Source: Streptomyces griseochromogenes
GTDB taxonomy: Bacteria; Actinomycetota; Actinomycetes; Streptomycetales; Streptomycetaceae
Direction: 5' to 3'
DNA: 64,000 nucleotides
NCBI RefSeq assembly: GCF_001542625.1
Contig: NZ_CP016279.1
Location: 6,820,001 to 6,884,000 of the forward strand
The position numbers and the translations under genes are program-made. Below the pieces are notes generated by a model. It made no database searches. It worked only from the letters and a program-made list of their open reading frames with translations, and was not told where the DNA came from. Shown piece after piece: positions 33,449 through 42,479 of the stretch. The first letter of the stretch is position 1, and each line of letters begins with the position of its first letter.

Positions 33449-34764
33449 GTGCGTACACCCGTACCCCCGCCCCTCAGCAGCCACAGGCGCAGGGCGCGGT
33501 GGTCTCCACCCTGGCCATCCCGGCCTTCCGCCGGTATCTGCTCGGCCAGCTGACCTCGAACGTCGGCACCTGGATGCAGCGTGCGGCCCAGGACCTGCTG
33601 GTCCTGCATCTCACCGGCAACAACGGCAGCGCTGTCGGCATGGTGACCGCACTTCAGTTTCTCCCCCAGACGCTGTTCAGTCTGACTGGAGGCGTCCTGG
33701 CCGATCGCTGTTCCAAACGCCGACTCCTGCTCGTCACCCACACCGGCATGGCAGTGCAGTCCCTGCTGCTCGGCCTCTTCACCGTCACCGGAGCGGTGAG
33801 TCTCCCCATGGTGTACATCCTGGCCTTCGCCCTTGGCACAGCCACCGCCGTCGACAGCCCGGCACGCAGCGCCTTCGTCTCCGAACTGGTCACACGCGAT
33901 CGGGTGGCGACCGCGGTCAGTCTCAATTCCACCCAGTTCAACGTCGCCCGAATCCTCGGCCCCGCGGCAGCGGGGCTGACAGCGGCGGCCGTCGGGGTCG
34001 GCCCGGTGTTCCTCATCAACACCGTCTCGTACCTGGCAGTCCTGTACGGGCTGCTCACCCCCGTCGGCGGCCTCCAAGGCCCTGCCCCGTCCAAGCACGG
34101 CGGCACAAGGGTGCGCGACGCGTTCCGGCACATCGCGTCAACGCCCGAGCTTCGTCTGCCCATCACCCTCATCGCCTTCGTGAGCACCTTCGGCTTCAAT
34201 TTCCAGGTCACCACCTCCCTGATGGCGATCACCGTCTTCCACTCGGACTCCGCGGCCTTCGGCTGTCTCTCGGCTGGATACGCGGTCGGCAGCCTCGTGG
34301 GCGCGATACTCGGCGCAAGGATCAAACGGCCGCCCACGGGACGGCGCCTGGTCACCGCCACGGTCGCCTTCGGCCTGCTGGAGGCGACGCTGGGACTGAT
34401 GCCCGGCTACGACACGTTCCTGGCCCTGCTCATTCCGACCGGCTACGCCGCCGTGACCATCACCATGACCGCCAACTCTCTGATCCAGCTGCATGCGGAA
34501 CCGCATCTGCGTGGCCGCGTCCTGTCCGCCTACTTCCTCGTACTCCTCGGCGGCACCCCCGTCGGCGCCCCACTGGTCGGCCTCGTCTCCGACGCCTACG
34601 GCGCACGCTGGACCCTGCTGCTCGGCGGCCTCGTCTCGACGTTGGCAGCGGTGACTTGCTCAACATTGACGTTCAGGCTCCAGCGGCAGGGTCCGCCAGG
34701 ATGTACGGGCGCCCAGGCAGGCGAACGCCTCATCGACACGCCGGACTTTCGACCCAGGCGGTAG
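33445..34764 (+). CDS. MFS exporter (DHA3/EntS-like), siderophore export
   Basis: Twelve-helix MFS protein of 439 aa. It opens FRRYLLGQLTSNVGTWMQRA and contains the motif-A-like GGVLADRCSKRRLL, then DSPARSAFVSELV and LRGRVLSAYFLVLLGGTPVG, typical of the MFS_3/EntS group. Its ATG overlaps the decarboxylase stop. As the last gene of an NIS operon it is the probable siderophore exporter. No receptor or ferrisiderophore importer lies in the operon, so uptake must be encoded elsewhere. Confidence 0.9.
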   Translation: MSAYTRTPAPQQPQAQGAVVSTLAIPAFRRYLLGQLTSNVGTWMQRAAQDLLVLHLTGNNGSAVGMVTALQFLPQTLFSLTGGVLADRCSKRRLLLVTHTGMAVQSLLLGLFTVTGAVSLPMVYILAFALGTATAVDSPARSAFVSELVTRDRVATAVSLNSTQFNVARILGPAAAGLTAAAVGVGPVFLINTVSYLAVLYGLLTPVGGLQGPAPSKHGGTRVRDAFRHIASTPELRLPITLIAFVSTFGFNFQVTTSLMAITVFHSDSAAFGCLSAGYAVGSLVGAILGARIKRPPTGRRLVTATVAFGLLEATLGLMPGYDTFLALLIPTGYAAVTITMTANSLIQLHAEPHLRGRVLSAYFLVLLGGTPVGAPLVGLVSDAYGARWTLLLGGLVSTLAAVTCSTLTFRLQRQGPPGCTGAQAGERLIDTPDFRPRR

Positions 34765-34912
34765 CCCCTTTCGGGGTGCGCGCTTGAGGTCGTCGGCAAG
34801 TTCGAGCGCTCACCGGGGCGGCGGTCGGCCACTCCTCTCAACCGTGTGGTGGACGCGCGGCGTCACTGGGATTGGGGGACCTGAACGCATGGCCCCCAAC
34901 CTGTCGGCGCGG

Positions 34913-36013
34913 TCAGCGGTTGGCGGGCCCATGACAGCGGGCGCTGCCGGAGTCGGTGTAGCCGGTGCCGTTGGCAGCCTGGTAGGTCCACGAGTAGCCC
35001 GTCGGCTTCAGGTTGAAACGGCTGACACCGTAGGAGGCGTCGTTGCCGGTGACACGGTTCGGGGACTGGTCCGCGGGGGCCAGAGTGTCCAGCCCCTCGC
35101 CTCCGGTGCCGACGATGAACTCGGTGATGCCCTTGTGAGCCTCCGCATTGCCCTGCGGATTCTGCGGCGCGAACCGGGCGTAGAGGTGCTCGTGCCCATT
35201 GAGTACGACGTCGACGCCGGCCTTGTAGAGCAGCGGCCACCACTCTGTCTGCGACATCTTCCCCTCGTCGGAGGCTGAGGCGCTGGCACTGAACGCCGGC
35301 TGGTGCCAGTAGGCCAGTGTGCACGTGGCGCGGTCGGCGGCGAGATCGTCCCGTAGCCATGCCGCCTGCTGCTTCACCCAGGCACCGTCCGGGGAGCACC
35401 CGCCGGTCTGTACAGCGCATTCGGCGTTGAGGGAGATGATGTGCCAGGCGCCCAGGTCGTAGGAGTACCAGCCCCGGCCGGCGGTGCCCGCCTGGCCTTG
35501 CGCGCGGGGCACGGGCTGGCCCTCGGCGTCGGTGAGCGGGCTGCCGGTGGAGTCCAGGCTGCGGCCGTTGTAGTACGAGTAGTAGCCGGACCCGTCGACT
35601 CCCTTCTCTCCGTCCTTGTAGTCGTAGAACTCGTGGTTGCCGGGTGCCGGTCGCTGGAGGTACTTGAACGCGCCGTAGGTCCGGTCGAAGGAGCCCATGA
35701 AGTCGTTGTAGCGGCCGACTTGGTACTGCTCGTCGCCCAGCAGGGCCACCAGGTCGGGCTGCATGGTCTCGATCTGGTCGGCCGTGAGCGTCTGGGCGTT
35801 CTGGCGGGTGCCGTCGCACAGGTACTTGTGGTCGACCCCCTCGGCGTCCCCGTCGGGCTCGCACGCGATGTCCCCGACCGCCGCGAGGACCGCCGTGCGG
35901 TCCGACATGGGCTGGTACGGCCAGGGGTTGTGGACGCTCTCGGCCGTCGCGGCGGTGGCGGTGAGCAGCAGGGCGCCGGTTGCGGCCAGGGCGGCGAGGG
36001 TGCGACGTCTCAT
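34913..36013 (-). CDS. secreted calcineurin-like metallophosphoesterase
   Basis: Exported phosphoesterase of 366 aa. The signal peptide (MRRRTLAALAATGALLLTAT, cleavage near ATAES) is followed by metal-binding motifs AAVGDIACEPDGD, LLGDEQY, PGNHEF, YWHQPAFS and VLNGHEHLYARF in the canonical order. AAGGAG lies 10 bases before ATG 36013. It has the length and layout of Streptomyces secreted metallophosphoesterases with an N-terminal catalytic domain only. The substrate (phosphomono- or diester) is unknown. It is transcribed alone. Confidence 0.92.
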   Translation of the reverse strand: MRRRTLAALAATGALLLTATAATAESVHNPWPYQPMSDRTAVLAAVGDIACEPDGDAEGVDHKYLCDGTRQNAQTLTADQIETMQPDLVALLGDEQYQVGRYNDFMGSFDRTYGAFKYLQRPAPGNHEFYDYKDGEKGVDGSGYYSYYNGRSLDSTGSPLTDAEGQPVPRAQGQAGTAGRGWYSYDLGAWHIISLNAECAVQTGGCSPDGAWVKQQAAWLRDDLAADRATCTLAYWHQPAFSASASASDEGKMSQTEWWPLLYKAGVDVVLNGHEHLYARFAPQNPQGNAEAHKGITEFIVGTGGEGLDTLAPADQSPNRVTGNDASYGVSRFNLKPTGYSWTYQAANGTGYTDSGSARCHGPANR

Positions 36014-36704
36014 TCCAGCAGGCTCCTTCCCCGCCCCGTCCGATCGGAGCGGACGGGGGGTCATGGTTGTGCTCGTCGGCGCACGCCACCCGGCCAAAGG
36101 CCGAACTGCGGCCGGAGAGAGGATGACTGTTCGGCGCTGGCAAGCGCCCCTGGTCGCCACGTGGACGGTGCGGCCGAACGTCCCAATCGGCTGCCTCGGA
36201 GATCAACCGCCCCACTGCCTGCTGCAAGCCCCAAGTAGCAGGCGCCGATTCCTGTTGCCGGCCGCGCGGTCTGTCGACTTGCTCCGAACCGGGTGCCGGG
36301 CACGGGTGCGGTCTCGCCGGGGGATCATGTCGAATGTGGGCGGGCGCCGTCTCCCCTGGCTAGGCGTGCCGCTGGAGCACGGCCCGTGGGTCACCGCGCC
36401 GGCGGTGTCTGCCGTCACACCGTGTGGCGCGACGAAGATCTGGCATCAGCTGGTGGTCTATCCGCTGCTTGAATACCGGGATCGCCTCCAACCGCCTCGG
36501 TCCGGCCGCGCCTTGAGGTGCAGCCGACTCACGACGACGGCAAGTGTGCCGCTTGGAGATGAGCCCTCTTGCCGTAGCCGGATGACACGGTTCGAGAGCT
36601 CTTGGGCGTCGGCCGTTCCCTTTGCCTCATCGGGGTGGCGATGGGTCCCCGGTCGAGTGTGTCGGCCGTTGGGTGCGGCCATCGCGGGCATCCGTCGGGC
36701 AATG
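36014..36704. other. 691-base gap
   Basis: It contains the promoter of the metallophosphoesterase gene. I see no supported gene. Short open stretches on both strands lack family resemblance and may be decayed coding sequence. Confidence 0.3.
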
Positions 36705-37355
36705 CTATGGGACGGCCCGAGTGGCGGCGCCGGGTTCGGCAGTCAGGAGCGGTCGCAGCGCGCCGCGGCTCAGGGCCGCGACCAGAGGGGTGGCCCAGCG
36801 ACGGAGTGCCAGGCTGGTGAGGTAGGCGACGGGCAGCGCGAGGACCACGGAACCGAGTACGTCGTGCGGGTAGTGGGCACCGACGTAGACGCGGCTGAAG
36901 CCCTCCACCACGGCGAACACCGCGGCAATGACGCTCAGGCGGCGGTCCAGCAGGAACAGGGCGGCCACCGCAGCGGCTGCCACGGTGCTGTGCCCGCTGG
37001 GGAAGGCGTAGTCCGACGGTGCGGGGCAGGCATCCACGAGGTAGGCGTGAGGCATCGACCGGCAGGGACGGACCTCGCCCACGACCTTCTTGATCACCTC
37101 GGCAACGGAGAAAGCGGTCACGACGGCGACCGGCGCGGCCAGGGCGACGGCCATCGCCTGGGCGCCGCGGCGGCGCGCGGCCCACCAGCCCATGACCATG
37201 AGGACCGCGAAAACGCCCAGGCCGAGGTTGGTCCACACCTCCATCGGAGTGTTGAGCCATCTGGTGTCGCGGGCGAAATCCGTGACAGAGGTGAACAAGG
37301 AGCCGTCGATGCCGGATCCGTCGAAAGCCAGCTGCGCGGTGGCGGCCGCGGTCAT
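36705..37355 (-). CDS. PAP2 superfamily phosphatase (undecaprenyl pyrophosphatase-like)
   Basis: Membrane phosphatase of 216 aa with all three catalytic motifs: KKVVGEVRP, FPSGHST and SRVYVGAHYPHDVLG. About five or six hydrophobic segments are present. Enzymes of this type hydrolyse undecaprenyl pyrophosphate on the outer face of the membrane (BcrC-like) and confer bacitracin tolerance. The start is ATG 37355, with GGAAGGA upstream. A BlaI-type palindrome at 37497-37509 lies 142 bases upstream, which suggests induction with the other envelope genes. It also has a dead relative at 22957-23480. Confidence 0.9.
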   Translation of the reverse strand: MTAAATAQLAFDGSGIDGSLFTSVTDFARDTRWLNTPMEVWTNLGLGVFAVLMVMGWWAARRRGAQAMAVALAAPVAVVTAFSVAEVIKKVVGEVRPCRSMPHAYLVDACPAPSDYAFPSGHSTVAAAAVAALFLLDRRLSVIAAVFAVVEGFSRVYVGAHYPHDVLGSVVLALPVAYLTSLALRRWATPLVAALSRGALRPLLTAEPGAATRAVP

Positions 37356-37860
37356 AGCGAGACGTCCTTCCCTGAGAGCACGTCGTGTGAGACAGGCACG
37401 TGGCGACGCGGTGCGGGCACGCACCACCGGACGACCCCTCCGCGTGACATGCTGATGACCTCACAGTGACGTCGAGGTGGCCGCTCGGTAAATCTACTAC
37501 ATGTCGTAGAAGTAAAGACCCGGAGTGGTCCGCTGCCCTCGTGCCCTGTGGGACTGCCCCTGTCGGCGAAGGCGTCCACCCGGGGCCACCGGTCAGCGTG
37601 CGGGGGTAACAGCGGAAGGCCGCCATGTCCCTGGTGGTGCAGGACGTGGTTGCCCTGTGCGGCAAGAGCCGCCACGGTGACCAGGGCGTGACTGGGCCGC
37701 TCCGCAGACAGGTGGGACTGGCGCACCGAGTCGGTGCCTGGCGGTGAGTGAGGCCGATCGCCCCTTTCCCTCCGCCACGAACCACTGCCGGACTTTTCGC
37801 CATCGCTATCCGCAGGAGAACAAGTTCAGTGGCTGGACAGAGCCTCTCGCCGGCGCCGTT
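37356..37860. other. 505-base gap with regulatory site
   Basis: It holds the leader and operator region of the PAP2 gene and the 3' side of the PBP gene. A short open stretch on the plus strand (37625-37745, starting MSLVVQDVVALCGKSRHG) is not recognised. Confidence 0.3.
37497..37509. promoter_or_regulatory. BlaI-type operator E (CTAC-N5-GTAG)
   Basis: CTACATGTCGTAG lies within TCTACTACATGTCGTAGAAG. It is in the promoter region of the PAP2 phosphatase gene and nearly identical to operator B (CTACATCTCGTAG). Confidence 0.65.
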
Positions 37861-40308
37861 CTATGGCTGCCGACTCCGGGCGGTGGGGCTGGGCGACGGC
37901 GTGGCTGAGATGCCGCTGGTGGCGCCGCCGATCAGCCCGCCGTCGGATGCGTTGCCGGTCCCCACGCCGGATGAGCCGGCGGTAGTGCCGGAACTGTCGG
38001 TCGGAGTCGGAGTGGTGCAGTTTTCCTTCCAGTGCCGGCAGCCGTCGGTGGAGGGGCTCGGCGTGACCGGTGCGGTCGGGGCGGCCGAGGGGGTGCTTGC
38101 GGTGGCGGAGGGGGTGGCCGACTGGGCGCCGTTTTCGTCGGTGGCCTGACCCAGTTGCGGGGCGGGCGGGAACTGCTGGACGGGCTGTCCCTGGAGGGCG
38201 GGAGTCATGTAGCCGGTCCACACCTCGGTGGGCATGTCGGCGCCGAAGACCTTGGAGTAGCCGCCCACGCCCTGCATCGACTGCAGGCCGGCGTTCTTCG
38301 GGTCCTCCTTGAACATGGCGACAGAAGTGACCATCTGCGGGGTGTAGCCGATGAACCAGGCGGACTTGTAGTCGTCGGTGGTGCCGGTCTTGCCGGCCGC
38401 CGGCCGGCCCAGGGCCTGGGCGTTGGTGCCCGTACCGTTCTTGACGACGCCTTGCAGGACGTCGGTGACGGTGTCGGCGGTCGAGGAGGGCATGGCCGTG
38501 GTGCCCTTGGGCTTGTCGAAGCCGGGCAACTGCCCGCCGTCGGCGATGACCTTGGTCACCGAGTACGGCTCGTGCTGAACCCCGCCGTCGTCGAAGGTGG
38601 CGTAGGCGTCGGCCATGCGGATCGCCGAGGGTGTGGAGGTACCGATGTAGAAGCCGGGGGTGTCGTACTGCAGACTCTTGCGCAGCAGGCCCGCATTGAG
38701 GGCCTCGTTCTCCACGTTGTCGTAGCCGACGTACTCGCCGAGCTGGACGTACGGGGTGTTGACCGACTGCTCCATGGCCTTGCGCAGGGTGATGTAACCC
38801 CATTTCGTGGGGACGTCGTTGCGCTGGTGGAGGAGGCCTGTGGGGTCGCCGGAGTCCGGCAGTTCCTGGCCTTGCCGGCTCTTGATGGTGATCCCGTCGT
38901 CGCCGTTGAACTTGGAGTCGGGGGTGATCGGTGAGGGCTGCCCGCCCGGGGAGAGTACGGCGCCGTGGTCGAGGGCGGCTGCCAGGTCGATGGGCTTGAA
39001 GGTGGAACCGACCGGCACCCCGGTGGCATCGGCGTTGTTGCTCCAGTGGCCTTTGTTCCAGCCCGGCCCGCCGTACAGGGCCACGACCGCGCCGGTCGAT
39101 GGATCGATCGATGCCGAGCCGACCTGGACGTCCTTGTCCGCCGAGCGGCGCTTGGGGTCGAGGTGCTTCTTCTCCATCGCCGCGACGGACGCCGACAGCG
39201 CGTTCACCTTCCTCCTGTCGAAGGTGGTGTAGATCTGATAACCGCCGTGACCGAGCTGCTGGTCGGTGATCGACGAGTGCGCTTCGACGTACTTCATCGC
39301 GGTGTCCACCAGGTAGCCGGTCTGCCCGGACATCCCCGCCGAGGGCGTGTAGGGCTTGGGCGCGGGGAACCCGGCGGCCAGGTACTGCTGTTCCTGTACC
39401 TGGTCGATCTTGTGGATGGCGGCCATACGGCCCAGCACGTACTTCCAGCGCGCCTCGGCCTGGGCCTTGGCCTGCGGGTCGGAGTCGGCGTGCATCAGCA
39501 AACTCGGCTCGTTGACGGTGGCGGCGATGAACGCGCCCTGGCTGACGGTCAGCTGGGAGGCGTTCTCACGGTAGTAGGCGCGGGCCGCAGCTTCGATGCC
39601 GTAGGCGTCCCGACCGTAGTAACAGGTGTTGAGATAGCCCTGCAGAATCTGCTGCTTGGACATCTGACCGCCGATTTTGAGGGAGATCATGATCTCCCTC
39701 AACTTGCGGGTGACCGACTGGTCCTGACTGAGGTAGGTGTTCTTCACGAACTGCTGGGTGATGGTGGACCCGGACTGCACCTCACCGCCTGTGGCCATGT
39801 GGTAGACAGCGCGAAACATACCCTGCGTGTCGACGCCAGGATCGGTGTAGAAGGTGGCGTTTTCCGCGGCGAGGAAGTCCCACTGCACCAGCATCGGGAC
39901 CTGGGCGAGGTCGACGTTCTGCCGGTTGGTCGACCCCTGTGTGGCCATCACCGAACCGTCCGACCAGTAGTAGGTGTTGCTCTGCTTCTGGGTGCTGGGA
40001 TTGGCGCTGGGGATGGTCGTGGTGGCGTAGGCGTATCCGAACAGGCCCAGGAGGCCACCGACGACCAGCAGGAACGTACCGAGCACCTGCTTCCACGACG
40101 GCAGCCACCGCCGAAGACCACGCTTGTCCGCCCGCGGGTAGTCGATGAGACCGCGTCGACCACCGCGCCCGGGGTTCGGACGCCGATCGTCCGCCCTCCG
40201 ACGTCCCGCTCGCCCGTCACCGGCGTGGGCGGCTCGGACGCCGTACCGTGAGTCGTCCGGGCCGGACGGTCCTGTCCTCCCGGGCGACCTGCGCCGGTGT
40301 CCGCTCAT
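37861..40308 (-). CDS. class A penicillin-binding protein (transglycosylase/transpeptidase)
   Basis: Bifunctional peptidoglycan synthase of 815 aa. A basic cytosolic tail precedes one TM helix (QVLGTFLLVVGGLLGLFGYA). The GT51 domain has the catalytic Glu in AAENATFYTDPGVD and SGSTITQQFVKNTYLS. The transpeptidase domain has STFK (VGSTFKPIDLAAAL), SVN (EQSVNTPYVQLG) and KTG (AGKTGTTDDY). A Ser/Thr/Pro-rich exported tail of about 130 residues ends it. The usual GT51 EDxxFxxHxG is ENATFYTDPG here, so the Asp after the catalytic Glu and the His are changed. ATG 40308 follows GAGGAG. It is divergent from BlaI copy 2 with an operator midway. Confidence 0.93.
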   Translation of the reverse strand: MSGHRRRSPGRTGPSGPDDSRYGVRAAHAGDGRAGRRRADDRRPNPGRGGRRGLIDYPRADKRGLRRWLPSWKQVLGTFLLVVGGLLGLFGYAYATTTIPSANPSTQKQSNTYYWSDGSVMATQGSTNRQNVDLAQVPMLVQWDFLAAENATFYTDPGVDTQGMFRAVYHMATGGEVQSGSTITQQFVKNTYLSQDQSVTRKLREIMISLKIGGQMSKQQILQGYLNTCYYGRDAYGIEAAARAYYRENASQLTVSQGAFIAATVNEPSLLMHADSDPQAKAQAEARWKYVLGRMAAIHKIDQVQEQQYLAAGFPAPKPYTPSAGMSGQTGYLVDTAMKYVEAHSSITDQQLGHGGYQIYTTFDRRKVNALSASVAAMEKKHLDPKRRSADKDVQVGSASIDPSTGAVVALYGGPGWNKGHWSNNADATGVPVGSTFKPIDLAAALDHGAVLSPGGQPSPITPDSKFNGDDGITIKSRQGQELPDSGDPTGLLHQRNDVPTKWGYITLRKAMEQSVNTPYVQLGEYVGYDNVENEALNAGLLRKSLQYDTPGFYIGTSTPSAIRMADAYATFDDGGVQHEPYSVTKVIADGGQLPGFDKPKGTTAMPSSTADTVTDVLQGVVKNGTGTNAQALGRPAAGKTGTTDDYKSAWFIGYTPQMVTSVAMFKEDPKNAGLQSMQGVGGYSKVFGADMPTEVWTGYMTPALQGQPVQQFPPAPQLGQATDENGAQSATPSATASTPSAAPTAPVTPSPSTDGCRHWKENCTTPTPTDSSGTTAGSSGVGTGNASDGGLIGGATSGISATPSPSPTARSRQP

Positions 40309-40423
40309 CTTCGCCACTCCTCGACCAGACTCGAGCCCGCACGCCACTGCGAGGCCGGACTCGCCGCACCACTGTGGTCTGCGACGGGTGCCCTGGCCCG
40401 GGGCGGACTGAAGCTCCGACTTC

Positions 40424-40437
40424 CTACAAATTGTAAG
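40424..40437. promoter_or_regulatory. BlaI-type operator F between PBP and blaI copy 2
   Basis: CTACAAATTGTAAG contains the perfect palindrome TACAA-A-TTGTA. It lies 116 bases from the PBP start and 104 bases before the BlaI start, so one dimer could control both divergent promoters. Confidence 0.65.
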
Positions 40438-40540
40438 ACTAACCCGTGCCCGGGCCGCGACGGGAGCACCTCTGGTCAAAGCCCCACGGCGCGTAGGATC
40501 GATCGTGGCGCGCGTACGGAAGGCACAGGAGGGTTCGGGC

Positions 40541-40921
40541 ATGGCTCACGACAGCGGTGGCGAGCACGCCGACCGCCGGGCGAGCGGGGCTTTGGAGGCC
40601 GAGATCATGGCCGTGCTCTGGAGTGCCGGTATGCCGATGACGGCCGGTGCCGTCCAGGCTGCCCTCACACCTGGGCTCGCCTACAAGACCGTGCTCACCG
40701 TGTTGGGACGATTGCACACCAAGGGGATGCTCGAACGCGAGCGCGTCGGCAGGGCCCACGCGTATCACCCGCGCCAGGAAGCAGCCGAGGCTTCCGCCGA
40801 GCAGATGAAAACCGCACTGGACCGCGGCCACGACCGCACTGCCGTGCTGCAGCGCTTCATCGAGACTCTCGATCCCGCGGACGAGGCCGCACTGCGCGCC
40901 CTGCTCGGCCCGGGCGAGTGA
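40541..40921 (+). CDS. BlaI/MecI/CopY family transcriptional repressor (copy 2)
   Basis: Winged-helix repressor of 126 aa. The N-terminal domain (LEAEIMAVLWSAGMPMTAGA, then VLTVLGRLHTKGMLERERVG and RAHAYHPRQ) is the Penicillinase_R pattern, followed by dimerisation helices (DRTAVLQRFIETLDPADE). ATG 40541 is 8 bases after AGGAGG, so it is preferred over GTG 40505. Divergent from a class A PBP gene and convergent with an M56 protease gene, it forms a plausible beta-lactam or envelope-stress switch. Confidence 0.92.
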   Translation: MAHDSGGEHADRRASGALEAEIMAVLWSAGMPMTAGAVQAALTPGLAYKTVLTVLGRLHTKGMLERERVGRAHAYHPRQEAAEASAEQMKTALDRGHDRTAVLQRFIETLDPADEAALRALLGPGE

Positions 40922-41060
40922 CACAACCGGCGAAGGAACGCCATGGTGCACGGCACAGGTGCCCCGCGTTCCGCAGACCCGGCAGCCGCCGTGGTTGGTC
41001 CAGCGCGCTGCATGCCCACGGAGCCGTGGACTCTCCTGGACCAGTGCGCCCCACTCGGCT

Positions 41061-41972
41061 TCAGAACAGATGGAGAACGTGCAGGCAACGGGAGAAATCC
41101 GAAGTCACCTCGGCGAAGGCCAACCCGGTCAGGGCAGTGACCGCCAGCGCGGGCGAGACCGCACCCCAGTGGCTGGTCGGACGTTCGGCCCGCATGGCGC
41201 CGACGCGCGCGGTCACCTTGTGCCTCAGATAGGCCAAGACGCCTTGTGGCTCACGCATTCGAGTCGCGTCGGCAATCGCCAGTGCGGCACGGGCCAGAGA
41301 ACGGGCGGCGAGCAGGCGGCTGCCGGTCGACTGCGCGGCTTCCTCATCCGCCCAGCGTTCAATCTGGAAGGCGATGAGGTCGCGTATCGGCCGCAGCAGC
41401 GGGTTGCAGGCGGCCGCTGTCTCGGCGACCCCTGCGTAGAGGTGGTGTCGGTGCAGCAGATGGGCCCGTTCATGGGCGAGCAGCACTGCCTGTTCGTCGG
41501 CGGGCAAGGCACGCAGCATGGCGGAGGTCACGACGACTCGGCGTGATCGGCCGGGCAGCGCGTAAGCGTCCGGCCGGTCCGACTTGACCACGACCAGGTC
41601 ACCGGCCGCCGGCTGTTTCCTCAGCGGGGCAAGCGCGCGCACCGCAGACCATCGGCGCCACATCACCGCGAGTGCCCGGACCAACGACACCGTGAGCAGT
41701 CCGGCCGCCAGCGCCCCCAGGACGTCGGGAACCGGGTCGTCGACGGCCAGAGCGACCGGGCTGCTGTGAGCCTGGTCCTGGAAGACGTCGGTGCGCCCCA
41801 GTCCGCCCACCGCGAGGGCGATCAGACCCCACACCATGGCGGCCGTCGCGATGAGACTCAGCAGGGTCAGGGCGCGTACCGCGGCAGCGGGAGCCAGTCG
41901 GCGCCCCAGCTGCGGACCGAGCATGGCCAGGGCGACCGAGGCCAGGAGAAGCAGGTAGACCGTGATGTGCAC
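41061..41972 (-). CDS. M56 family (BlaR1-like) membrane metalloprotease (copy 2)
   Basis: Membrane zinc protease of 303 aa. Hydrophobic segments are at about residues 4-20, 33-57 and 84-104. The catalytic HERAH is at 167-171, with IERWADEEAAQSTGS downstream. A final hydrophobic segment lies near 275-290. It has no extracellular sensor domain. The start GTG 41972 follows GGAG. A longer upstream frame has no ribosome binding site. It converges on BlaI copy 2, unlike copy 1 where the two genes overlap in one operon. It probably inactivates that repressor on envelope damage. Confidence 0.85.
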   Translation of the reverse strand: MHITVYLLLLASVALAMLGPQLGRRLAPAAAVRALTLLSLIATAAMVWGLIALAVGGLGRTDVFQDQAHSSPVALAVDDPVPDVLGALAAGLLTVSLVRALAVMWRRWSAVRALAPLRKQPAAGDLVVVKSDRPDAYALPGRSRRVVVTSAMLRALPADEQAVLLAHERAHLLHRHHLYAGVAETAAACNPLLRPIRDLIAFQIERWADEEAAQSTGSRLLAARSLARAALAIADATRMREPQGVLAYLRHKVTARVGAMRAERPTSHWGAVSPALAVTALTGLAFAEVTSDFSRCLHVLHLF

Positions 41973-42479
41973 AGCGGCTCCGGTCGGCTTCAGGTCCGGA
42001 CGCCGAGCGAGGCACGGAGCGCCGCATCCTGGAGCGCCCTCCGGCGAACGGCTCTCTGGTCGGCGTGCATCGGGAAGCGCACGGTGATCACCTCGCTGCC
42101 ATTCCGTCGAGCGGCCGTCACCTGGGCCTCCGGCGCGTCCGCCGGATATCGAAACACCCTGCAGCTCGTGCGCGTGATCGCAGGGCTGCACGTGCTTGCA
42201 GTGCTCAACGCCCACTCCTTACATGCGGCGCTCCAGTAGAGCACGGTCAGTCACTCGTTCGACGTGTGTCAGGTAAGACCCGAGTTAGTTCTTCGACCTC
42301 GAACACTCGACGCGCCGAGCAACGGGTTGCCGACCATCGGCAGGCCCACGGCTCCGGTCACGCTCAGCGCTACTCTCTTGTCTCACTTAATGTAGGAGTT
42401 CATTGAGGTCTGCCCGTGCCGGGCCCTCTGCAGCATGGCCGGCAGGGGTGCCCGTGATGGCCGCACGAACGGGAGCACA
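41973..42479. other. 507-base gap
   Basis: This region lies between divergent genes. A minus-strand frame at about 41990-42244 has a partly coding-like end (VITVRFPMHADQRAVRRRAL) but no support as a gene. An AT-richer patch at 42380-42405 may be a promoter for the glycosyltransferase gene. Confidence 0.3.
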
